Source of the DNA: Thauera aminoaromatica S2
GTDB taxonomy: Bacteria; Pseudomonadota; Gammaproteobacteria; Burkholderiales; Rhodocyclaceae
Length of the DNA: 64,000 nt
Direction of reading: 5' to 3'
Assembly: GCF_000310185.1 (NCBI RefSeq)
Contig: NZ_AMXD01000004.1
Span: 1-64,000 of the forward strand
A program made the translations under genes and the position numbers. Positions 1 through 9,167 of the stretch are shown here, piece by piece. Each line of letters begins with the position of its first letter. Position 1 is the stretch's first letter. The notes beneath the pieces were generated by a model. The model was not told the origin of the DNA. It saw only the letters and a program-made list of their open reading frames with translations, and made no database searches.

Positions 1-1017
1 CGCGCGCTGCCAGGCCTCGCGGGCCTCGGCCGGCGTGCGCGGCAGGTCGCGCAACGCGCGCTCGGTCAGTGCGATGTCGCGCGCCGGCGCGCTGTCCAGG
101 CGCATGCGGTTGAGCTCGTCGATCATGCGCCGGCGCTCGTCCTCGAGCGAGGCGGGCAGCGCGGCGATCTTGTCGGCGTAGTCGCGCGCGCGCGCGCTGT
201 AGAGATCGCGCACCGCGCGCTCGGTGGGAGCCTCGAGGAGCTCGTCCTCGCGCGCGCTGATCTGCTGCAGCACGGTGCCGTAAACCGCCTGCGGGATCGG
301 AATCCCGGTGAGCTTGTAGGACAGGATCACGACCGGAACGAGGTAGGCAATGATCAGGATCACGTACTGCGCCACCTGGGTCCAGGTCACGGCGCGCATG
401 CCGCCGAGGAAGGAGCACACCAGGATGCCGGCCAGGCCGATGAAGAGCCCGATCTCGAACTCGACGCTGACGAAGCGGCTGGTCACGAGACCCACGCCGT
501 AGATCTGCGCGACCAGATAGACGAAGCTCGCCAGCACCGCCGCCGCCAGTCCGACCAGGCGCGCGACGTTGCCCTGGTAGCGCGCGCCGAGGAAGTCGGG
601 GATGGTGTATTGGCCGAACTTGCGCAGGTAGGGCGCGAGCAGCAAGGCCACCAGCACGAAGCCGCCGGTCCATCCGGTCACGAAGGCCAGGCCCTCGAAG
701 CCGCTGAAGTACAAGGTACCGGCCAGACCGATGAAGGATGCGGCGCTCATCCAGTCGGCCGCGGTCGCCATGCCGTTGAACAGCGCCGGCACGCGGCGCC
801 CGGCGACGTAGTACTCGGTGACGTCGGAGGTGCGCGAGAGCACGCCGATGGTGGCGTAGATCGCGATCGTCACGAACAGGAAGACGTGGCCGATGAGCTG
901 CTGCGACAGGCCCAGGCTCTCGCCGATCGCGAGCAGCACGACGAAAAGCGCGAAGCCGAGGGTGTAGATGCCGTAGTAGCGGCGCAGCTGGCGCGCGAAG
1001 CCGGGGTTGCGCCTCAA
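1..1017 (-). CDS. Na+/solute symporter (SSS family, ActP/VC2705 type), 3' end outside window
   Basis: The 339 visible codons encode the N-terminal half of a sodium:solute symporter. Several hydrophobic segments are visible (for example YTLGFALFVVLLAIG and YVILIIAYLVPVVI), with the family-typical stretch SDVTEYYVAGRRVPALFNG near residue 65. After the YKLTGIPIPQ segment there is a long charged, alpha-helical insertion, as in the VC2705-like 'large' symporter branch rather than short ActP. No ATG lies in frame near the start; a TTG at 1017 is preceded by GGAGAG eight bases upstream, which decides the start. It begins 37 bp after the stop of the exonuclease/kinase fusion on the same strand, so it is probably the last gene of the acetate-linked cluster. 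Acetate or another short carboxylate is the likely substrate, inferred from the nearby acs. The C-terminal part lies beyond position 1. Confidence 0.85.
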   Translation of the reverse strand, partial: MRRNPGFARQLRRYYGIYTLGFALFVVLLAIGESLGLSQQLIGHVFLFVTIAIYATIGVLSRTSDVTEYYVAGRRVPALFNGMATAADWMSAASFIGLAGTLYFSGFEGLAFVTGWTGGFVLVALLLAPYLRKFGQYTIPDFLGARYQGNVARLVGLAAAVLASFVYLVAQIYGVGLVTSRFVSVEFEIGLFIGLAGILVCSFLGGMRAVTWTQVAQYVILIIAYLVPVVILSYKLTGIPIPQAVYGTVLQQISAREDELLEAPTERAVRDLYSARARDYADKIAALPASLEDERRRMIDELNRMRLDSAPARDIALTERALRDLPRTPAEAREAWQRA

Positions 1018-1054
1018 GGGGAATGCTCTCCGCGCGGCCTGCGGCAGCCGGTCA

Positions 1055-3364
1055 TCAGTACTTGACCCGCGCGTAGTAGGTCTTCTCGGCGGCCTCGCGC
1101 GCGTCGCGCAGGGTGCGGATGCCCTTCTCGGCGAGCAGCGGGATCAGCTTGAGAAAGACCTCGGCGGTCACGATCGCGTCGCCGAGCGCGGTGTGACGGC
1201 CGACGATGGTCAGGCCCAGGCGCTCGGCGATCGCCTCCAGGCGGTGCGACTCCTGGTTGGGATGCACCACTGCCGACAGCAGCAGGGTGTCGATCACCGG
1301 ATGGTCGAAGCGCAGGCCGGTCTGCTCTTCCTTGAGCTGCAGGAACCGCATGTCGAAGGCGGCGTTGTGCGCGATCAGCACGGTGTCGGCGGCGAAGGCG
1401 TGGAAGGCGGGCAGCACCTTGTCGATGGTGGGCTGGCCGCGCAGCATCTCCGAGGTGATGCCATGGATCTTGGCCGACTCGGGGGCGAGCGGACGCTCCG
1501 GGTCCACCAGCTGCTCGAAGGATTCCGCGCGCAGCAGCTTGCCGTTGAGGATGCGGGTGGCGCCGACCTGGATGATCTCGTCGCCCTGCGAGGGGTTGAG
1601 CCCGGTGGTCTCGGTGTCGAACACCGTGTAGCTGAGCTCGGAGAGCAGGCGGTCGTCGAGTTCGTGCGACTTCTCCGACCACGCGAAGAGATCGAAGTCG
1701 TAGTACTCGGGACGGCTCTCGCCGCGCAGGTAGGTCTCGGCCTCGGCCTGCTCCTGCGGCGTCGCCGCCGGCAGCAGGATGCGGAAGAAGGCACGGTGGC
1801 GCACCTTCTCGCGCTCGAGCCACATCTCGCCGTCGTGGCGGTCGACCACGTCGCGCACGGTGAGCGGGCTGCTCTCGTCCTCGATCTTCATCGGTTCGAG
1901 CTCCCAGCTCATCACCGTCTCGGTGCTCATCGCCTGCCCCGACCAGATCAGGTCGAGGTGCACGAGGCGCCCGGCCGCGCTCAGGCGGAAGCGCACCTCG
2001 CGCACCTCGAATTCGTCCGACAGCCGGCTGGCGAGGTAGGTGATGGCCTGGATCAGCGAGAAGCTGTCGACCTTCACCCACAGGGATTCATCGACCTCCT
2101 CGAGCTTGGTGGGCAGGCCGATGCGGGCCTCGATGCGGCGCTGCGCCGCGGCGATCAGGTCGGCGCCGAGCATCTCCTCGAGCGGCCAGCGCGCCTTCAG
2201 CGAGTCGGCGAACTCGTTCGCCGTGTGGTCGAGGCGCTGGCTCATGGCCTGCACCTCGTCGCGCACCACCTTGCGGAAACGCGTGCGCATCTCGTCGGTG
2301 AGGTCCTCGAACTCGAGCATGTCGGCCGCCGCGCGCACGTTGGCGAGCGAGGCGCGGTTGCCCTCGGTGAGGTTGTGCAGCATCTGGTCGCGGCGCGACT
2401 CGGTCTCGAAGTTCCGCGTGATGTTGTCGAGCATCAGGATGAAACCGGTGAGCGTGCGCTCGGACGTGACCGCTGCCGCGGCGACCTCGGGCGCTGCGGG
2501 GGACGCGCCGCCCCCTGCATTGCCAGCGCCGTCGCCCTCCGCTGCCGCATTCTGCTGCACACCGGTCACGCTCCCTGCGGCGACGGCTGTCGACTCCGCC
2601 GCCACAAGCGCCGGCGCGGCCAGCGACAGCACCGGCGCCATCTGCACGCGCAGCAGCTGGCCGGCACGCGTGGTGGTGACGAAGTTGGCCTGTGCCTGGG
2701 CGGCACCGCGACGCAGGCGCTGCTGGATGGTGTCGAGCGCGTGCGCGATCAGGTTGCGCTCGAAGACGCCATAGATGGAGCGCCCCAGCCCGATCAGCTC
2801 GCCGCCGCCGGCCACGCCGGGCGCGTCCGAGAGCGCGCGGAACTGGGCGCGCGCACGGTTGTTGTAGAGCAGCACGCGGCCGTCGAGGTTGCACACCACC
2901 ACGCTTTGGGTGAGCTCGGACATCAGCGCGGCGAGGCGGTCCTTCTCGAGCTCGACCGAAGCCTTGGCGCGCCCGATCTGCGCCTCCACGTCCTGCAGCA
3001 GCACGTCGCGCTGGCTCGCGAGCTCGTTGGTGGCGACCGCGAGCTGCTGCACCTCGGGCGGCCCCTCGGGGTGCACGCGGAAACCGCGGTTGGCCCCCAG
3101 CATCAGGCGCAGGTTCTCCGACATGCGCAGCAGGCCCTGGACGTACTGACGGAAGAGCACGCGCACCACGCCCACCCCGGCAGCGAAGCCCATCGCGGTG
3201 AGCAGGGTACCGAGCGTGAGGTGCGGCGACAGCACCTTCAGGAGCAGGTCGCGCGCCTCGCCCTCGGTCTCCACCCAGACGATCAGCGCCGTGAGCAGGA
3301 AGGGCCCGGTCATCAGCAGGAACAGCACGACGACCGCGAGCATGAATCGCGCACGTGCCTGCAT
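1055..3364 (-). CDS. Membrane PAS/degenerate histidine-kinase protein fused to a DnaQ-type 3'-5' exonuclease
   Basis: 769 residues. Two hydrophobic segments (about 8-30 and 50-70) are followed by a HAMP-like linker, a coiled coil, a PAS-like region (about 145-235) and a low-complexity Ala/Gly insert (about 255-300). A kinase-like helical and ATPase-like region follows, but the usual HELRTPL phospho-acceptor box is absent: the matching helix reads RRDQMLHNLTEGNRASL. Residues about 575-760 form a complete DEDDh exonuclease with FDTETTGL (Exo I), HNAAFDMRF (Exo II) and GRHTALGDA (Exo III, catalytic His and Asp). It is translated 3 bp after the receiver gene and sits between it and the symporter, so it is part of the same operon. 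Free-standing DnaQ-like genes are known near acetate symporter genes; fusion to a membrane sensor is the odd feature. The exonuclease substrate is unknown. Confidence 0.85.
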   Translation of the reverse strand: MQARARFMLAVVVLFLLMTGPFLLTALIVWVETEGEARDLLLKVLSPHLTLGTLLTAMGFAAGVGVVRVLFRQYVQGLLRMSENLRLMLGANRGFRVHPEGPPEVQQLAVATNELASQRDVLLQDVEAQIGRAKASVELEKDRLAALMSELTQSVVVCNLDGRVLLYNNRARAQFRALSDAPGVAGGGELIGLGRSIYGVFERNLIAHALDTIQQRLRRGAAQAQANFVTTTRAGQLLRVQMAPVLSLAAPALVAAESTAVAAGSVTGVQQNAAAEGDGAGNAGGGASPAAPEVAAAAVTSERTLTGFILMLDNITRNFETESRRDQMLHNLTEGNRASLANVRAAADMLEFEDLTDEMRTRFRKVVRDEVQAMSQRLDHTANEFADSLKARWPLEEMLGADLIAAAQRRIEARIGLPTKLEEVDESLWVKVDSFSLIQAITYLASRLSDEFEVREVRFRLSAAGRLVHLDLIWSGQAMSTETVMSWELEPMKIEDESSPLTVRDVVDRHDGEMWLEREKVRHRAFFRILLPAATPQEQAEAETYLRGESRPEYYDFDLFAWSEKSHELDDRLLSELSYTVFDTETTGLNPSQGDEIIQVGATRILNGKLLRAESFEQLVDPERPLAPESAKIHGITSEMLRGQPTIDKVLPAFHAFAADTVLIAHNAAFDMRFLQLKEEQTGLRFDHPVIDTLLLSAVVHPNQESHRLEAIAERLGLTIVGRHTALGDAIVTAEVFLKLIPLLAEKGIRTLRDAREAAEKTYYARVKY

Positions 3365-3367
3365 GAT

Positions 3368-3736
3368 TCAGTGCTCCAGAAGGCTGCGCACCTTGTCCAC
3401 CAGCTCGCGGGTGGAGAAGGGCTTGGTCATGTAGGCGTCGGCGCCGAGCGCGAGGCCCTTGGCGACCTCGGTGTCGCGGCCCTTGGCGGTCAGCATCAGG
3501 ATGCGGATTCCCGCCATCTCGGGGTCGGAACGGATCTCCTGGCAGACCTCGAAGCCGCTCTTCTTCGGCATCATCACGTCTAGCAGCACCAGGTCGGGTC
3601 GCGAGGCGCGGATCCTGCGCACCGCCTCCTCGCCGTCGTTGGCCACCTCGACCTGGTAGCCCTCGCGCTTCATGAGAAATTCCAGCGAAATGACGATGTT
3701 CTGTTCATCGTCGGCAATCAGTACTTTCTTGTCCAT
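3368..3736 (-). CDS. Single-domain response regulator (receiver only)
   Basis: 122 residues consisting only of a CheY-like receiver. The acidic pair D9/D10 (IADDE), phospho-acceptor D53 (LVLLDVMMP), T83 and K105 (MTKPF) are all present, so it should accept phosphate and bind Mg2+. There is no DNA-binding domain. It lies 30 bp downstream of the symporter-kinase gene and 3 bp upstream of the exonuclease fusion. The cognate kinase is therefore probably the CrbS-like protein. The known output partner of such kinases (CrbR/ErdR) carries a LuxR-type helix-turn-helix; here that domain is missing, so signalling must go through protein contact or another regulator elsewhere. Confidence 0.9.
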   Translation of the reverse strand: MDKKVLIADDEQNIVISLEFLMKREGYQVEVANDGEEAVRRIRASRPDLVLLDVMMPKKSGFEVCQEIRSDPEMAGIRILMLTAKGRDTEVAKGLALGADAYMTKPFSTRELVDKVRSLLEH

Positions 3737-3766
3737 CAGCGTCTCCTCCCCGCCCGATATTCTATG

Positions 3767-6508
3767 TCATCCCTCGCCCGCCGCCGACTTCAGCGGCAGC
3801 TCGAAGGAGAATGTCGCGCCCTCGCCCGGCACCGACTCCAGCCACAGCCGACCGCCGAAGTGCTCGACGATCTGGCGGCTGATCGGCAGCCCCAGGCCGG
3901 TACCCTGCGGTCGCGAGCGTTCGTCGCCGCCCTGGCGGAACTTCTCGAACACCACCGGCTGCTGCGCCGGCTCGATCCCCGGCCCGTTGTCCTTCACCGC
4001 GACGCGCAGGCGTTCGCCATCGCAGCTCAACGTCACATCCACGCGACCGCTGCCCGTGGGCACGAACTTCGCCGCGTTCGACAGCAGGTTCAGCATCACC
4101 TGCAGCAGTCGGTCGTGGTCGGCACGCAGGGTCGGCACCGACTCCGGCAGGTGCAGGTGCAGTTCGGCGCCGCGGTCGCGGAAGAGCTGCAGGGTGGCGT
4201 CGCCCGAGTGGCGCACCAGTTCGCACAGGTCGATGTCGGTGTTGTGCCACTCGGCATGGCCGGACTCGATCTTGGCCATGTCGAGCACCTGGTTCACCAG
4301 GCGCGACAGGCGCACCGCCTCGGACACGATGATGCCGAGGAAGCGCTGGCGGTCCTCGACGTCGATGTCGGGGTCGTCGAGCATCATCTCGGAGAGCGCT
4401 CGGATCGAGGTCAAGGGCGTGCGCAGCTCGTGCGTCACCGAGGACATGAAGTCGTCCTTGAGGCGGTCGAGCTCCTTCAAGCGCTCGTTGGCGGCGCGCA
4501 GCTCGGCGGTCGCGGCCTCGAGCGCACGCGACTTCTCCTCGAGCTTGTGCGAGTAGGCGCGCACCTGCGAGGCCTCGTCGAGGATGTCCATGACCTCGCC
4601 GAGCCCGAGCGGCTCCGCCTGCACCACGGTCGACACCATCACCCGCGCGGAGGCGCTGCCGATCGCGCCGGCGAGCAGGGTCTCGGCGAAGTGCACCAGC
4701 TCGGGATCGGCCTTGAGCTCGGAGACCTGCTGCAGGCCGTGCGAGCGCGCGTAGGCGCCGAAGGCCTCCTCGGTGCGGCGCTGCCCGAGGAAGCGCGCCA
4801 CCAGCGGCACCAGCTCGCCGGCCTCGGCGCCGGTGCGCCAGAAGCTCGCCGGCGCCGCCGCGCCGCTCCGGAACACGTCCACAAAGAGCGCGCCCTGGGT
4901 CGCCTCCGGCCCGGTCGGCACGCGCAGCATCGATACCGCGACGTAGCAGCCGATGTTGGCGAGCAGGCTCCAGAACAGCGCGTGGCTGATGTTGTCCAGG
5001 CCGGTGAGGCCGAAGAGCTGCTCGGGCTTGAGCCATTCCAGGCCGAGCACGCCGTGCTCGAGGAAGCCCGGATCGAGCCAGCCCGACTTGGCGAACGAGG
5101 GCAGCAGCAGCGTATAGACCCACACCGCGAAGCCGGCGAGCAGACCGGCGAGCGCGCCCTCGCGGGTGCCGCCGCGCCAGTACATGCCGCCGATCACCAC
5201 CGGGGCGAACTGCGCCACCGCGGCGAAGCTGATGAGGCCGATGCTGACCAGCGCGTAGGCCTCGCCGGCGAGGCGGAAGTAGAGGTAGCCGAGCAGCAGC
5301 AGCACCACGATCGCACCGCGGCGGATGCCCAGCAGCAGGCCGGTGAGGTCGCGCTCGCGCGCGAGGTCGAGCCGCCGGCTGCGCAGCAGCATCGGCATCA
5401 CCAGGTCGTTGCACACCATGGTGGAGAGCGCGATCGCCTCCACGATCACCATGCCGGTCGCCGCCGACAGGCCGCCGATGAAGACGAGCAGCGCGAGCGC
5501 GCTCTGCCCGTGCGCGAGCGGCAGGGTCAGCACGAAGGTGTCCGGATCCACGGTGCCGCGGCCGAAATGCAGCAGCCCGCCGATCGCGATCGGGATCACG
5601 AAGATGTTGATCGCCAGCAGGTAGGCGGGAAAGACCCAGGTCGCGCGGCGCAGGTGCTGCTCGTTGACGTTCTCGACCACCGCGATCTGGAACTGCCGCG
5701 GCAGGAAGATGATGGACAGCATGGCCAGCAGCACGTGAGCGAACCAGCCGCCGTAGCCGAGCCGGCCGGCACCGTCGAAGGCGAGCAGGCGGTGCAGCTC
5801 GGGCACGGCGGCGGCGCGCGCGTAGAGGTCGCCAAAGCCGTCGTAGAGCCAGTAGGTGACGTAGATGCCCACCGCCAGGAAGGCGAAAAGTTTGACCACC
5901 GACTCGAAGGCGATCGCCGCGACCATGCCCTCGTGGCGCTCGGTGGTGTCGAGGTGGCGGGTGCCGAACAGCACCGTGAAGGCGGCGAGCGCGAGCGCGA
6001 TGTAGAGCGTGCCGTCCTGCCACCAGCCCGCCTGGCTCTCGATGCGGAACAGCGGGTCGTGCTCGCCCACCAGCAGCGCGTAGCCGCTGGAGATCGCCTT
6101 CAGCTGCAACGCGATGTAGGGCACGATGCCGACCACCGCGATCAGCGTGACCAGCCCGCCGAGCAGGTGGCTCTTGCCGTAGCGCGAGGCGACGAAGTCG
6201 GCGATCGAGGTGACCCGGTAGCTGCGCGCGATGCGGATCATCTTGAGCACGACCAGCCAGGCCAGGGTCAGGCCCAGCGTCGGCCCGAGATAGGTGGGCA
6301 GGAACCACGGCCCGCCCGAGGCGGCGCGGCCGACGCTGCCGAAATAGGTCCACGCGGTGCAATACACCGCGAGCGAAAGACTGAAAACCCAGGGATTGTC
6401 GATGACCGAGCGCCCGGCATCCGCGCGCCGGTCGCCGAAGTAGGCCACCGCGAACAGCAGCAGCAGATAGGCGAACGAAGCGCCGACGATCAGCCAGCCC
6501 GGGAGCAT
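3767..6508 (-). CDS. SSS-family symporter/histidine kinase fusion, CrbS/MxtR-like
   Basis: 913 residues. The N-terminal roughly 490 residues are a sodium:solute symporter with about 13 membrane segments, starting GWLIVGASFAYLLLLFAVAY. A STAC-like linker follows (about 530-620, containing AETLLAGAIGSASARVM), then a coiled coil with no clear PAS domain. The DHp helix carries His693 in VTHELRTPL; N, G1 and G2 boxes are NLLSNAAKF, DNGPGI and GTGLGLPIS. CrbS and MxtR proteins of Vibrio and Pseudomonas have this architecture and control acetyl-CoA synthetase; here acs lies about 400 bp upstream on the same strand, which supports the same role. Whether the symporter half transports or only senses is not decided by sequence. 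A 65-residue membrane protein starts the cluster, like cbrX ahead of cbrA. Confidence 0.9.
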   Translation of the reverse strand: MLPGWLIVGASFAYLLLLFAVAYFGDRRADAGRSVIDNPWVFSLSLAVYCTAWTYFGSVGRAASGGPWFLPTYLGPTLGLTLAWLVVLKMIRIARSYRVTSIADFVASRYGKSHLLGGLVTLIAVVGIVPYIALQLKAISSGYALLVGEHDPLFRIESQAGWWQDGTLYIALALAAFTVLFGTRHLDTTERHEGMVAAIAFESVVKLFAFLAVGIYVTYWLYDGFGDLYARAAAVPELHRLLAFDGAGRLGYGGWFAHVLLAMLSIIFLPRQFQIAVVENVNEQHLRRATWVFPAYLLAINIFVIPIAIGGLLHFGRGTVDPDTFVLTLPLAHGQSALALLVFIGGLSAATGMVIVEAIALSTMVCNDLVMPMLLRSRRLDLARERDLTGLLLGIRRGAIVVLLLLGYLYFRLAGEAYALVSIGLISFAAVAQFAPVVIGGMYWRGGTREGALAGLLAGFAVWVYTLLLPSFAKSGWLDPGFLEHGVLGLEWLKPEQLFGLTGLDNISHALFWSLLANIGCYVAVSMLRVPTGPEATQGALFVDVFRSGAAAPASFWRTGAEAGELVPLVARFLGQRRTEEAFGAYARSHGLQQVSELKADPELVHFAETLLAGAIGSASARVMVSTVVQAEPLGLGEVMDILDEASQVRAYSHKLEEKSRALEAATAELRAANERLKELDRLKDDFMSSVTHELRTPLTSIRALSEMMLDDPDIDVEDRQRFLGIIVSEAVRLSRLVNQVLDMAKIESGHAEWHNTDIDLCELVRHSGDATLQLFRDRGAELHLHLPESVPTLRADHDRLLQVMLNLLSNAAKFVPTGSGRVDVTLSCDGERLRVAVKDNGPGIEPAQQPVVFEKFRQGGDERSRPQGTGLGLPISRQIVEHFGGRLWLESVPGEGATFSFELPLKSAAGEG

Positions 6509-6521
6509 GCCGACCTCCGCA

Positions 6522-6719
6522 TCAGCGCGCCCCGCGCTCGACGATCCACGCCACGACCAGGATCAGCGCGACCCACACCGAGAACAGATAGACGTGGAGC
6601 AGCGGCAACCCGAGAACGGTCTGCGGCCGGTCGAACAGGGACAGTATGGGATAGTTGAGCAACACCAGGCCGGCGATGAACACGGCCACCAGCCGCTGCC
6701 CGGCCAGACCCTTGCGCAT
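6522..6719 (-). CDS. Small two-helix membrane protein preceding the symporter-kinase
   Basis: 65 residues with two hydrophobic helices (RLVAVFIAGLVLLNYPILSL and VYLFSVWVALILVVAWI) and a basic first few residues. An upstream in-frame ATG at 6815 would add 32 polar residues, but the ATG at 6719 has a GGGAG ribosome site at good spacing, so the short form is chosen. The stop is 13 bp before the symporter-kinase start, implying translational linkage. Small membrane proteins are commonly encoded just before SSS-type kinases (cbrX before cbrA) and before SSS symporters. Role as an accessory subunit is inferred from position only. Confidence 0.75.
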   Translation of the reverse strand: MRKGLAGQRLVAVFIAGLVLLNYPILSLFDRPQTVLGLPLLHVYLFSVWVALILVVAWIVERGAR

Positions 6720-6914
6720 CCTGTCGCTCCCATGAAACGAGCCACGGCAAACGAAAAGGCGCAGCGCCGCCCTGCTCTTCGTGGCAGGGTCGGCGCGACG
6801 CACGATCAGGGGCACGCCTTGCGCGTACCCGGTCTCCCCCCGGCACCGGCTCGCTGGCCGGCTTCCTCCTGTCGTTCAGGAAGGCCGGACGCGGGGCGCC
6901 CGGCCGGCACTGCA

Positions 6915-8879
6915 TCAGCCCTTGAGCTGCTCGAGGATATGCGGGTTCTCGAGCGTCGAGGTGTCCTGGGTGACATCCTCGCCCTTGGCGAGCTGGCGCA
7001 GCAGGCGGCGCATGATCTTGCCGGAGCGGGTCTTGGGCAGGTTCTCGCCGAAACGGATGTCCTTCGGCTTGGCGATCGGCCCGATCTCGTGACCCACCCA
7101 GTTCTGCAGTTCCTTGATCATCTTCGCGGCATCCTCGCCGGTCGGACGCGCGCCCTTGAGCACCACGAAGGCCACGATCGCCTCGCCGGTCAGGTCGTCC
7201 GGACGACCGACCACGGCGGCCTCGGCCACCTTCTCGTGCGCGACCAGGGCCGACTCGATTTCCATCGTGCCCATGCGGTGGCCGGAGACGTTCAGCACGT
7301 CGTCGATACGACCGGTGATGGTGAAGTAACCGGTCTCGGCGTCACGGATGGCGCCGTCGCCCGCGAGGTAGAGCTTGCCCTTGAAGTCCTCGGGGTAGTA
7401 GGTCTTCTTGAAGCGGTCGGGATCGCCCCAGACGTTGCGGATCATCGACGGCCACGGCTTGGTGACGACGAGGATGCCACCCTGACCCCAGGGCACCTCG
7501 GTACCGGTCTCGTCCACCACCGCAGCCATGATGCCCGGGAAGGGCAGCGTGCACGAGCCCGGAACCATCGGCGTGGCGCCCGGCATCGGCGTGATCATGT
7601 GCGCACCGGTCTCGGTCTGCCAGAAGGTATCGACGATCGGGCAGCGGCCGCCGCCGACGTTCTCGTAGTACCACTCCCAGGCCGCCGGGTTGATCGGCTC
7701 GCCGACCGAACCCAGGATGCGCAGCGAGGACAGGTCGTACTGCTTCGGATGCACTGCCGGGTTGTTGTCGGCGGCCTTGATCAGCGAACGGATCGCGGTC
7801 GGCGCGGTATAGAAGATGCTGACCTTATGGTCCTGGATCATCTTCCAGAAGCGGCCGGCGTCCGGGTAGGTGGGCACGCCCTCGAACACGATCTCGGTCG
7901 CGCCGCAGGCGAGCGGGCCGTAGGTGATGTAGGTGTGACCCGTGACCCAACCGATGTCGGCGGTGCACCAATAGACGTCGTTCGGCTTGATGTCGAAGGT
8001 GTACTTCATCGACAGCACGGCCTGCAGCAGGTAGCCGCCCGAAGAGTGCTGCACGCCTTTCGGCTTGCCGGTGGAACCCGAGGTGTAGAGCACGAACAGC
8101 GGATGCTCGGCCTCGACCCACTCCGGCTCGCAGACCTCGGACTGGGTGGCCACCACGTCGTGGAACCAGCTGTCACGGCCGGCGACCATGGCGATGTCGG
8201 CACCGGTGCGCTTGACGACGATGACGTTCTTGACGGTATCGCAGCCGCCGAGCGACAGCGCCTCGTCGGCGATCGGCTTGAGCGGCAGCGCCTTGCCGCC
8301 GCGGAACTGGCCGTCGGAGGTGATCACGGCCACGGCAGCGGCGTCCTCGATGCGATCGCGCAGCGCCTGGGCGGAGAAGCCGCCGAACACGATCGAGTGG
8401 GTGGCGCCGATGCGGGCGCAGGCCTGCATCGCGACCACGCCTTCGATCGACATCGGCAGGTAGATGATGACGCGATCGCCCTTCTTGACGCCCATGCCGC
8501 GCAGGGCGTTGGCGAACTTGCTGACGCGGGAGAGCAGGTCCTTGTAGGTGATGCGGGTGACTTCGCCGCCGTCGGCTTCGAAGATCAGCGCGACCTTGTC
8601 GCCGAGGCCGTTGGCCACGTTGCGGTCGAGGCAGTTGTAGGAGACGTTGAGCTTGCCGTCTGCGAACCACTTGAAGAAGGGCGCATTCGACTGGTCGAGG
8701 ACCTGGGTGAAGGGCACTTTCCAGTCCAGCAGCTCCTTGGCGCGACGCCCCCAGTAACCCTCGTAGTCGTCCTCGGCTTCCTTGCACAGCGCGCGATAAC
8801 CGTCCATGCCGGACACCGCTGCGTTCTTGACCATCTCTTCCGAGGGATTGTAAATGCGGACTTGTTGCTCGTTGGACAT
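6915..8879 (-). CDS. acs: Acetyl-CoA synthetase (AMP-forming)
   Basis: 654 residues, the usual length. It activates acetate with ATP and CoA through acetyl-AMP. The P-loop-like motif [10 protein letters not shown], the acyl-adenylate motif DTFWQTETG, the hinge [13 protein letters not shown] and the C-terminal acetylatable lysine motif [11 protein letters not shown] are all intact, so post-translational control by lysine acetylation is possible. A GTG six bases upstream (8885) is also in frame, but the GGAGAG ribosome site abuts that GTG and is ideally spaced for the ATG at 8879, so ATG is preferred. It is divergent from fumarase and upstream of the CrbS-like cluster, which probably regulates it. 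Confidence 0.97.
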   Translation of the reverse strand: MSNEQQVRIYNPSEEMVKNAAVSGMDGYRALCKEAEDDYEGYWGRRAKELLDWKVPFTQVLDQSNAPFFKWFADGKLNVSYNCLDRNVANGLGDKVALIFEADGGEVTRITYKDLLSRVSKFANALRGMGVKKGDRVIIYLPMSIEGVVAMQACARIGATHSIVFGGFSAQALRDRIEDAAAVAVITSDGQFRGGKALPLKPIADEALSLGGCDTVKNVIVVKRTGADIAMVAGRDSWFHDVVATQSEVCEPEWVEAEHPLFVLYTSGSTGKPKGVQHSSGGYLLQAVLSMKYTFDIKPNDVYWCTADIGWVTGHTYITYGPLACGATEIVFEGVPTYPDAGRFWKMIQDHKVSIFYTAPTAIRSLIKAADNNPAVHPKQYDLSSLRILGSVGEPINPAAWEWYYENVGGGRCPIVDTFWQTETGAHMITPMPGATPMVPGSCTLPFPGIMAAVVDETGTEVPWGQGGILVVTKPWPSMIRNVWGDPDRFKKTYYPEDFKGKLYLAGDGAIRDAETGYFTITGRIDDVLNVSGHRMGTMEIESALVAHEKVAEAAVVGRPDDLTGEAIVAFVVLKGARPTGEDAAKMIKELQNWVGHEIGPIAKPKDIRFGENLPKTRSGKIMRRLLRQLAKGEDVTQDTSTLENPHILEQLKG

Positions 8880-9167
8880 GCTCACCTCTCCTCAACTGTT
8901 CAAATGGTTGAAGCTACCCGTTGCGGGTGGGCTGGTTGAACCCAGCCTATGATCCGCCCGAACGCCGACGCCCCGTGAGGGCCCTCCCCGTCCGGACACT
9001 CGGATGCCGTTCGAAACGCCGGCATTAGAGAACAGCTATCTTACACAGGACTTACACCGCCCGGCCAGCGACGGCCGGCGGGGCCGGTGGTAGAATCCGG
9101 CGCCACTCCGGGCCTTCCGGTCCGGTCGCGTCATTCTGCCCCCATGTCATTCCGGAGACCAAGCGCC
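8880..9167. promoter_or_regulatory. Divergent acs/fumarase intergenic region
   Basis: 288 bp without a gene, serving both directions. Near acs there are two short dyads that would fold in the acs leader: ACCCG-TTG-CGGGT at 8916-8928 and GGCTGG-TTGAAC-CCAGCC at 8930-8947. On the plus strand a TAGAAT hexamer at 9091-9096 is a plausible -10 box for fumarase; no convincing -35 box is visible. No clear activator site was recognised. Confidence 0.45.

Noticed and set aside
3764-6658. 964-codon open frame on the plus strand opposite the symporter-kinase gene
   Set aside because: Composition is dominated by Arg, Ala, Gly, His and Glu with no domain, and it mirrors the real gene codon by codon; typical high-GC shadow.
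8885-8885. GTG at 8885 as the acs start
   Set aside because: The GGAGAG ribosome site directly abuts the GTG; the ATG at 8879 has correct spacing.
8900-8925. TTCAA-ATGG-TTGAA near acs as an FNR or other activator site
   Set aside because: It does not match TTGAT-N4-ATCAA and lies too close to the acs start for activation.
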